From Chitinophaga sp. H8 (GTDB taxonomy: Bacteria > Bacteroidota > Bacteroidia > Chitinophagales > Chitinophagaceae), in NCBI RefSeq assembly GCF_040567655.1, contig NZ_JBEXAC010000001.1, positions 1,736,001 to 1,800,000 on the forward strand: DNA of 64,000 nucleotides, written 5' to 3'. The translations under genes and the position numbers were made by a program. The notes under the pieces were generated by a model. The model saw nothing but the letters and a program-made list of their open reading frames with translations, was not told the DNA's origin and ran no database searches. Below are positions 39,401 to 47,100 of this stretch, one piece after another; position 1 is the first letter of the stretch, and the number at the start of each line of letters is the position of its first letter.

Positions 39401-40242
39401 AGGAGCTGGAAAATCGCAATGTTATAAATGTATATAGCAGCGCGTTATATGGTTATAAGGGAGCATTACCTACTGCGGTAGCGTCTAATGCGATGCAAAG
39501 GCAGCTGTTTTACGATGGCTTTGATGATTATGATTTCCAGAATTTGTGTAATACAGGTAGTGCCTGTGTGCAGGATAGTTTTAATATTTTCAGCAGCCTG
39601 GGAAGTAATTATGCGCAGCGCTTAAACAGAACCGATGCGCATACGGGTAATAACAGCCTCAAATTATCTAATCAGGATGCGATCCGGCTTTACACAAGAG
39701 CACATGATAAAGTGCATAAGTCAGTGGATTATCTTGGAAGAGGACCTGCCGGAGAGTACATTAAGAAACCTCTGCCTGACCTTTATCCGCGTGGGTTCAG
39801 TCCTAACAGTACCGGCAAGTATGTCTTTTCCGTATGGGTGAAAGATGGGCAACCACCCAGTACCGGTACCGGGATCAATTTAAAGGTGAACAATACCAAT
39901 ATTACACTAACGCGAAAGGCTACCGTAGAAGGCTGGGCACTGGTGGAAGGCCTGATTGATCTAACTGCCATACTAGGTAGCAACAAGGTAATAGAGATGA
40001 CCCTCCTTGCTACCGCTTCAAACACCCTGATTGATGACCTCCGCATCTTTCCATTTGATGCACTGGTGAAATCCTATGCGTATGATGACAAGAAACTGAA
40101 GGTAATGGCGGTACTGGATGAAAATAATTTTGCCACTTTTTATGAGTATGACGAAGAAGGCTCCATGACCCGGGTGAAAAAAGAGACCGATAGGGGAATC
40201 ATGACCATCCAGGAGAGCCGTTCCTCTTACATAAAAAAATAA
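33436..40242 (+). CDS. Giant secreted Rhs/YD-related protein (2268 residues)
   Basis: The start is the ATG at 33436, which overlaps the lipoprotein stop by four bases and gives a clear signal peptide (IKIKKTIACFFLSLLTIEML). After it come PFTGAFKYDVPIMDIDGYP and GIGMDDEASWVGLGWNLNAG, a front module typical of giant Bacteroidota Rhs-like proteins and reminiscent of the SpvB/TcB front end. A Gly/Ser-rich beta region follows (residues about 130-330). Cys-rich segments (CITCPSGYVLSTDGINC, DICAMPCNCG) lie near 1615 and 1895. The end turns into YD-repeat-like sequence (VKSYAYDDKKLKVMAVLDEN, YEYDEEGSMTRVKKETDRG). It may be the partner or shell of the Rhs toxin encoded downstream. Function is inferred. 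Confidence 0.65.
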   Translation: MIKYIKIKKTIACFFLSLLTIEMLMPAFAWALTSGPAQPESQQFVTAGTNDMVDPFTGAFKYDVPIMDIDGYPINLNYQSGIGMDDEASWVGLGWNLNAGAINRQLRGIPDDFKGDIVVTEHKMKPKTTVGGRGTLKTEITGINIAKLSGSLSVGVFNDSYTGIGAEVGSNAGLSFSIANSGMLTAGMGIGVNSNTSDGVTVKPHVSLSLAAKVGEQSSTNMSLSAVLGYNTRQGLKDLSLSQSFGISGTKTFEDRSSKSGSTGWEVNGSSYSYNTPAFYPQAGIGYKSTNKNYSIDLGVTYTAVFVGGGLTGYYSKREVAKERITNQAYGFLYAEKGTVRDSALMDFMREKDAPVVRDLPNLAVPIATPDVFSFSSQAESGQFRLYRGGSGVLFDAESNDVNDNETAGLDLGFGGYFHGGVNFYDQYVLSKTGKWKEDNPFLPIADYPVDSTRKTEEQVYFKRVGEKNLSDNNFINRIHGESVVSVPLLGKSTRAGLQQRDNFNMAGAPYKKDGRQIKRSNISWLTADEAAQGALDKQIMNAPFQDSATFSPASCRVTSTNNLPRNGGIRKGHHLSEITVQGDDGKRMVYGLPTYNTTQEEYSVAVDPAKVDSAKNLVTTDIVNGLVVPYDSSRDKYFHHEIQPAYASAYLLTAILSPDYVDVTGDGITDDDLGTAIRFNYSKVSGVYKWRSPYEFAQAIYNKGLSADGKDDKGSFVYGEKELWYLQSIETKTKIIYFITKDRDDALGVTGVNGGRFIGTRQKYLKEVRLYSKSDLQQPIKTAYFEYDYSLCPSVPNHITVGGGKLTLKKVYFKYGSSGKGKSHPYSFTYGNNQAYAYLSADRWGAYKPKYNNTVPALRNDEFPYSLQDKSLMDNSAGKWHLTKIELPTGGAINVDYESGDYAYVQDKKAMEMVKVEALIKADGVVTTNLNEAAGFRVKTPVMSTGSVEEQTKFFKEHYLNGSDMFYGKLFTNVSDDPNNTDDKRFEFIPCYAKVIKAQFANDYANVIFEDMTSGKVTNNPFLFAAWQKMRMEYPQYAYPGYQNSIPDDRALEAALGALVNAIGNLAELRENFYQRALRKKFANRVKLEKSFCRLVKTNGHKLGGGARVKRVRISDNWQTMSKSTAPGASYGQEYAYVKTENRNGKTDEIISSGVASYEPGIGSDENPLRMPVPYTEQMKGTMNNYFYLEEPFGESLYPAAQVGYSRVTVRELNAAGIVDPDAKTGWTAQEFYTAKEFPVLVDYEKKPAVQNYQPPGWQSFVGGHIVHELTMSQGYVVILNDMHGKIKSERIYNQSGSEISSTVYHYNASQIDAGKYRLRNSVTVTDEKGTLTPNQVIGREIEMFVDLRQQEIDNKGTAIQIGVDVVPFFWGIPLPIPHWPRKENDEYRLFRSACVLKTVQYSGILDKVVKTVNGASVTSANLVYDKYTGDAVVVQTNNEFDDPVYSINMPAYWVYEKMGGAYKNQNTILEGFNTDAAGVINNSYGNFLSAGDELLNLTSGNGERLWVVFSATNEDATQKLRVIGSGGEIKHCNGIKVKVLRSGFRNQLTSAAASITCLNDPIAGNRLAIFNTSQDTTYRVLDAKATLYDEKWGMPTTCITCPSGYVLSTDGINCIVPPVENTDTSFQVVAGDIAADTSYGMNGAFFYERNLTDVLVGEKVSDFWGGDCGGYVSFFKTAIADNSLAQRVVAGDSGSMIMKKKPENTQGINKTAPGYVGKSAPQGVQALLSKPRGFCGRLINAGIWLKGANGSSYYNKWLGVESCFDVPGWDTYSVGFAADNQVKIYIDDVLFKSITTTNSDAFTKWMVYPVVLFGGRHKIRIEAMNDGLTAAVAVEVYNGTPSFIMNQTGAYVAEHTLFSTFNLRNKPVSTFINDNGNIITRYTCPAGTSLDICAMPCNCGSVPAGVLVNPYLTGFLGNWRVSEEQVFQVARNDDHFHNNGGVDVRNTGNYKAFTPFWTNNNGADWVSGNSNKWTSVRYITLYDKYGQELENRNVINVYSSALYGYKGALPTAVASNAMQRQLFYDGFDDYDFQNLCNTGSACVQDSFNIFSSLGSNYAQRLNRTDAHTGNNSLKLSNQDAIRLYTRAHDKVHKSVDYLGRGPAGEYIKKPLPDLYPRGFSPNSTGKYVFSVWVKDGQPPSTGTGINLKVNNTNITLTRKATVEGWALVEGLIDLTAILGSNKVIEMTLLATASNTLIDDLRIFPFDALVKSYAYDDKKLKVMAVLDENNFATFYEYDEEGSMTRVKKETDRGIMTIQESRSSYIKK

Positions 40243-40251
40243 GTACAACTG

Positions 40252-41058
40252 ATGAAAAAATATACCTGGTCTGTTAAGATTTTATTGCCTTTGTTGGGGG
40301 TATTGCTGGTAGCAGCAACTTATGCAGGCGTACCTGCTATACGGGGATGGTGGAAAGAGAGAATGGTAAATACAGCGCAGGAGAGCACTCCGGATCCTGT
40401 GATAAAAACGCCATATACTGTGGAGGAAGCACAAATATTGCAGGAGTTGATTGCAATCTGTGGGCATATGGATAGTCTTCACCAGTTTTCGGTAGAGGGG
40501 AATATTCAGGCTTCAGATCCGGCAGATAGTGTAAACGTACTCGACACGCATTTTCGTTATTGCAGAAATGGTAAGGCATTTTATTACCGGGCAGGAGACA
40601 ATGAAACAATAGTATTGGCAGATGCATCAATCGCAGTAAATAGCAGTGTGAAGAAGATTTTCCTGGGACCTCCCAAGGCCATACTGCCGGCCCTGCATAT
40701 GCCAGCCGATAGTATCCTGAACATCTGGAAGGAAGACCGCTATACCATAACAAGAAGTGTGGCTCCCCCCTTAGTGACGATCAACCTGGTATGTGAAAAT
40801 CATGTTACCTGTAAGCAGTACCGGTTTATTTACAATGAGAATACCCGATTGTTGAATGAAGTGTACCTGCGTTTAACAGACCTTAATGATCCGCTGAACA
40901 AAGAAATGGATAAACCGGTGAAGATTACTTACCATCATTGGGAGGAAGGCAAGGTGCCGGGAGCGTTATTCAAAAAAGATCATTATGTGACGGTGCAGGG
41001 AGGAAGTTATGTGCCATCATCATTATACAGAGATTATGAGCTGCTCAGTACTTATTAA
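40252..41058 (+). CDS. Membrane-anchored protein of the Rhs operon
   Basis: 268 residues. One N-terminal hydrophobic helix (VKILLPLLGVLLVAATYAGV) is followed by a soluble beta-rich domain, vaguely like LolA/LolB-type lipid-binding folds (FSVEGNIQASDPADSVNVL, HYVTVQGGSYVPSSLYRDYEL), but without a firm match. It sits 9 bases after the giant gene and just before the Rhs gene. It may help export or anchor one of these products. Confidence 0.5.
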   Translation: MKKYTWSVKILLPLLGVLLVAATYAGVPAIRGWWKERMVNTAQESTPDPVIKTPYTVEEAQILQELIAICGHMDSLHQFSVEGNIQASDPADSVNVLDTHFRYCRNGKAFYYRAGDNETIVLADASIAVNSSVKKIFLGPPKAILPALHMPADSILNIWKEDRYTITRSVAPPLVTINLVCENHVTCKQYRFIYNENTRLLNEVYLRLTDLNDPLNKEMDKPVKITYHHWEEGKVPGALFKKDHYVTVQGGSYVPSSLYRDYELLSTY

Positions 41059-41114
41059 TACTAACCTTTATTATGCCTGCGTTGACGGGCGGGTTATTAA
41101 AGCATTATCATACA

Positions 41115-44100
41115 ATGATTAAAAAGTCCTTTACCTGTATACTGTTGTTTTTGCTGGGGTGGACCGCCGCTCACGCAGCCATTGAACCTTATGAGCAGCA
41201 ATTACGGGGCAAGCTCAAGAAAGGTGACACTTTAATTGTGAAGGATGAAAAATTCCGTAACCCGGCGTATGACTGGAATAGTATCCGGAATAAGTCAGTG
41301 ACTAACATCATTACGTTTGGTTTGTACAGAGATTCCATGATAGTACTGGATAAGCCATTTGTTTGTGACCTGGATCTGAAAGTAGAGTACTGGAGCCAAC
41401 CCGATCAGGAAACACCCATTACCATAGCACATGTACCGTTAAAAATCAGTTATGATACTGCGCAGGGAGCTGTATTTCAGGCACAATCGGTTTATAATTT
41501 TAATAATGCCTACCGTGTTAAAATTACCATTAATGAAATCAGCAGTCAGGAGTTGGGGAGTGAATTACCTCCTGTATTTACCTTAACAGGACAGGTGATT
41601 GTAGACCGCCAGTATACCTCATCGTTAGCGCCCATTGTACCCTATGTTTTTATGGTGAATACTGAAAATAAGGAGGGGGATGATGGTGGAGCGGAGAGAG
41701 CGATGCTGCTGGATGGTATAACCCAAACCTCTTCTCAGGTAAGTGTTAACTGGACTAAACAGCCGGGGGAGGAAGAATACGACCTGGAATGGACTTACAT
41801 TGATGAAAACTCTGTATGGGGGAATGTGCTGAATACCTCCGGCACGGGTACTACGCCTGCTGTACTGGCACCCATGTTCCGCAACAATGCTACCCGTGTT
41901 ACCATAAGCCGGCAACAGTATGATATTTCACTGGTACATAGCAGTAAGTATTTGCTGATCAGAATACGCAGCGTGGCCTATAGTGGCAACGACCGTATAG
42001 AGCAGCCCTGGAGCTATGAGGTTAATTCCGGTGGAAGTGTGGTATCTGGCGTTATTATTCTGAATAATACTTGGCATGAACCGGGATTGAACTGGCAGTA
42101 TAGTGCATCTTATGCAGAGGAGGGTAAGAAAAAAGAAGTAGTCAGTTATTTTGACGGCACCTTGCGCAATCGCCAATCGGTAACGGTTAGCCAGATGGGT
42201 ATTGTGGGAGGAACTGATAAATATAAGGTAGTACAGGAAAATATTTATGATGAATTTGGCCGGAAAGCGGCCTCTGTATTACCTGCTCCGATGGCTGGAG
42301 AACAGTTGGCATATGAAACAGGCGCAACCAAAACAGCAACCGGAGCAGCTTATACTTATGCTAATGTATATAAAGGTAATAGCGCCAGTTGTTTTACTAT
42401 CCCAGATCCATTGGGTAATACTGCCGGGGCCGGTAAATACTATTCTTCCGCCAATAGTTTCCTGGCAGAAGCGTCGTTTAATAAGTATATACCAGATGCA
42501 GAAGGGTATCCACTGGCAATAACAGCATATACGCCTGATAACACGGGAAGGGTAAGCCTGCAAGGCGGTGTAGGGCCAACGTTTCAGCCAAATGCCGGTG
42601 GCCAAACCGGCAATAAGGTTACCCGGTATTATTATGGAAAACCAGAACAATGGGAATTGGATCGCCTGTTTGGTAATGATGTAGGATATGCACATCATTA
42701 CCTGAAGAATATGGTGATAGATCCTAATGGCCAGATCAGCGTAAGTTATGTAAATGCCTCCGGAAAAACGATCGCCACCGCATTGGCAGGAGCTCCTCCG
42801 CGCAATACGGCTGCACTAAGTTTAATGCCGGAAGCAAAAACCGAAGAGTCGCCATTGTTGGCGCCAGACAGTTTTGTATTTGACAGTGTTACTCTAAAAA
42901 TGTCGGGCAACACTACTTTCCTGGCAGCAGTACCAGATTCCGGTGCAAAGATTACGTATAATATAGATCAGCTGATCAAGCAATACACAGAAAAGAATGT
43001 AACGATCTGCAGTAACTGTTATTATGAGTTAAAGATTCGTGTTTATGATGATTGCAATACCCAGGTATATGAAAATACACAATCTATCAAAATAGGGAGT
43101 GCAACGTCCAATTGCGGATTGAATGGGATCAATAGCGGGAGTATCAATGTGCCGATGAATAAAATTGGTACTTATTATATCTCTTTTGAGATGGGGCTGA
43201 ACCAGGATGTAATCAATGCTTACACAGAAGATTTTATAGTGCGGAATACTAACCTGAAAACATTGTTTTACTTTATTCAGGAAGAGCTGAAACGTACTAA
43301 TTTTTTGGGATGTTATGAAGACTGTCAAACATGTTCAGCAGCACTGGGAACCAAAAGTGATTTTGTAGCCAATCTCACGGAAAGACTGAAAACCGGGGAA
43401 GTTAATTTAATACCTTATACCAATAATATCAAGGCCTGGGCAGAGGGCTTGTATGATGAACTTTATGGCCGGTGCCAGTATTTAAGAGCCGTTTGCACCC
43501 CGTCGCCCTGTGATCGGCTGGAGGCATTGCTGAAGGCGGATGTTAGTCCGGGGGGGCAGTATGCATTGTTTGATGCGCAGGGTACCCCATTAGAAGCCAC
43601 CATTCATATATTGGCATTGTATTGGAGAACAGAGTTTCCAGTGTATGCAGCAACAGATGCCAGGTATCAGGAGAATCTGTTGCAACGGACAGATGAAAGT
43701 TATACCTCTCCGAATGATGCTGCATTTACGCTGCAGGATCTGGTACAATACTGGAAACCGGAATGGGCTGCACGATTCATAAAATATCACCCGGAATATT
43801 GTGCATTGACTTATTGTAATAGCAATAAAACTTATTTTGAGTGGGATGAAAGGGTGCAGAAATTATATCCTACTGCAGCCAGTGTTATTGATTTGAAGCC
43901 CCGGCTGGAATACCTGGTAAACAATCCTTCCTGGTTATTGGCAGCGGACCCCTTCTTTGCCAGTGGCAGTGCAGGAAATTCTTACTACACCCGGTTTAAG
44001 TCAGACCTGGACAACTATTCCCGCCAGGTATTAAAGGTGACAGATACCCGGCTCAATAACAAGGGGCTTACCCAATTTGTAGACTATCAGTTGTATTGTA

Positions 44101-47100
44101 GTGATAGTACGGGTAATACGAACAGTTCAACAATAGTGGCACTTTCTGACAGATGGAACAAATGTGTGCCGGATGGCAGCTGCCGGGTAGCAGATCGCCA
44201 ATGGGAGTTATACCGGCAGAAGTACTTTGAGCTTAAGGAGAAATATTATGCGGAAGCGAGAAGTTCAATTTGCACGACAGCTTGTAAGGTGGGGGCAACG
44301 GTGCCGCTGGTATGGACACCACCACCACCTACAGGAGGGAGGGTAGTTAAGTGTGGAGATATAAAGATGAGTGACTTTACATTGACAGTTGTGTCTGGTC
44401 CGGCGGATGATGACATCTATATATGCTATGATTCTTTATTGACAAAACCCATTCCTCCGGGTATGCGGATTACTGTTAATTATAAATATCAAAAGAATGG
44501 TAGCAACGAGTTTAAAAGTAATGTACCGATAGGACCATTGTCTTTCTGTAATATAAATGGCCAGCCTGGTTTAGGGTATGAAATTAAACGGCCGGGAGAA
44601 GGACGTGTATTAGATGCCGAATTATGGGGTACTGTAGGATGTAATGATGCTTGTGTAGCTGATGGTATTACCAACGCAGATTTTTCAGTTTCGTATATCG
44701 GGACTACAGGTCAGCCTAACCTCTTTAAGATAAGTTATCTGGGCGGTTATCAGAAGCCAATCCGGGATGGTATAACATTGATTGCGCATGTTAATTTGAG
44801 GAAGCTGGATGGGAGTATCGTGAAAGTGACCCGCCAGTTTACAAAAGATAGTTTGGCCTACCAGGAAATTAATGCTTACCGGGTGGATGCAGAAGATGGT
44901 ATCCCGGTGTGGATAGATTATATTGAATGTACTGCGCCTAGCTGTCCCCCCGAATATGGGGGTAAAATATCCAGGATAAATGCGGTTAATTATAACCAGG
45001 CATTGTCAACAGACACCACTAAGCTCAGGCAGGATGGAGAGGCCTTATTAGATAGTATCCTGAATGTTAATTGCAATAATATGGCAGATGCGTGGATAGC
45101 GCAATTGACACCTTGCCTGGCATCCTATTCCTCAGGTGTTAAGAACACACTGCGTACGCAGATGTACCAGGTACTCAGGCTGAGTGCTGATAAGGATCAC
45201 CTCTATGGAGCCAGTACTACCAATGGCGCGCTTACCACTGGAGGGTATAATTCGGTAGCAGCTGCTATTAAAGGCGTATTAGGCATTGCTAAATTCAGTA
45301 TGCTTTGTAATCCCTGGGTACTGAGTATGCCTTATCCTGCCAATGTAAAAGGGCAGTCTGTAGAAAAGATACTGAGCGTAACCACTAGTGATATCTGTAC
45401 TAAGTTAAATGCATTGAAGCAAGCTCATACCAATACAACTATTTCTTTCCACAAGTATCTGAAAGATAAATATGGAGATGGGATGCAGATCTCAGAAGAT
45501 GACCTCAATGCATTACTAAAAGGGTGTACGAATTGCCGTTATCTGCTGGATACGGATGTGAAATTGCCTGTGTTCATGGATGCCACCGCTACCGGTTGTA
45601 TTACTGCTACGGCATTTACTGCTGAACAAGCCATCTTTAATGGGTTGTGGAGTGATCTGGATGTGACCAATCCTGGTTATGAATTGATTTTCAGCAATTA
45701 TATGAACCAGCGCTGGGGCTTTTCATTAGGATATGGCAGGTATAAAGATTTTATGGACAAGATAGCCCTGAATCCGGCTACTACCGAGCTGCTTTGTAAT
45801 GTACCTGTATATACTACGGAAGAGAAAGATCCATATGATTGTGTGCTTACTTTGGCAAGAGCTGCTATTGCCGCAGGTGCAAAACAATATGCGGCCTACA
45901 TAGATTCTGTTAAGCGTGATTTCCGTAAACAATATGTCATTGAATGCAGCGCTACGCAGGCAAGGATAAGAGCTGTCACGAAACAGCAATTATACCATTT
46001 TACACTTTATTATTATGACCAGGCGGGCAATCTGGTACGAACTGTGCCGCCGGCAGGAGTAGCATTGCTGGAGGGGAGCCAGCTGGAGCAGGTGAGGGCG
46101 ATCCGTAAATTGAAAACTGTTACCTGCAACTATAACGGGCCAACAGATAATACCTTTGGCGGCACTGGACTGCAGCAACTGAATTATGCACTGGGAGCTG
46201 ATAACCAGGCCATAGAAATGTGGCTTTATAATAATGGGACAGGCCCTGCACAGGTGGTAACAGCTACCCGCCAGTTCTTATTCAATATCTGTGTAGACGG
46301 GCGTTATTTGTATGGAGATATTTATACTCTTGATAAACAGACGAATGCTGTTAATATGGCCAGCTCTAATCATGTAGCGGCTGACATGGGCGCATTAATC
46401 CCATTAAGGCAGTGGACGCATGTAGTATTGCAGAGCAGCAAATGGATAGGCAGCCCTATATCGGTATATGTAAACGGGATGCTTTGCCCGCAGGCTTATG
46501 ACGCACCAAAAGGCAGTTGTATTTCCGAAGCCAGGATTGGAAACGGGCAATTAGCGATATCACAAAATCTGTCATTCCTCAAACATCTGAGACTCTACCA
46601 GCGACAGCTTACCAGTGCAGAAATTCTGGCCAATGCACAGGAACCATGCCTGTCAATCAGTGAAAAATACCTGAGTGCATTGAACACACATCTGCGCTAT
46701 TGGGCCAGATTTAATACCCCTGAGCCCGGTGGAGGGACTACTATACCTGGAGGAGGAACTACAGAGCAGCAGTATACTGCTCTATATCCTAACCACCATA
46801 TGGTAACGGATTACACCTACAATGCGCAGAACCAGGTAGTAAAACAATACACTCCGGATGCAAAGCTGTCTAAGTTCTGGTATGACAAATCCGGGCGCTT
46901 ATTTGCTTCTCAGAATAGCAAGCAGGCCGAGGAGTTGACATATAGCTATACCAAACACGATGAACAAAACCGGATTACTGAGGTAGGGCAATCCATTATG
47001 GCCATATTGCCTGATGACGACGGAAGTAATGCTGCGGCTTTCCTGAGCAGTGGCACCAAGCAGCAGCTTACCCAGACTTTTTATGATGTGCCGGCAACGG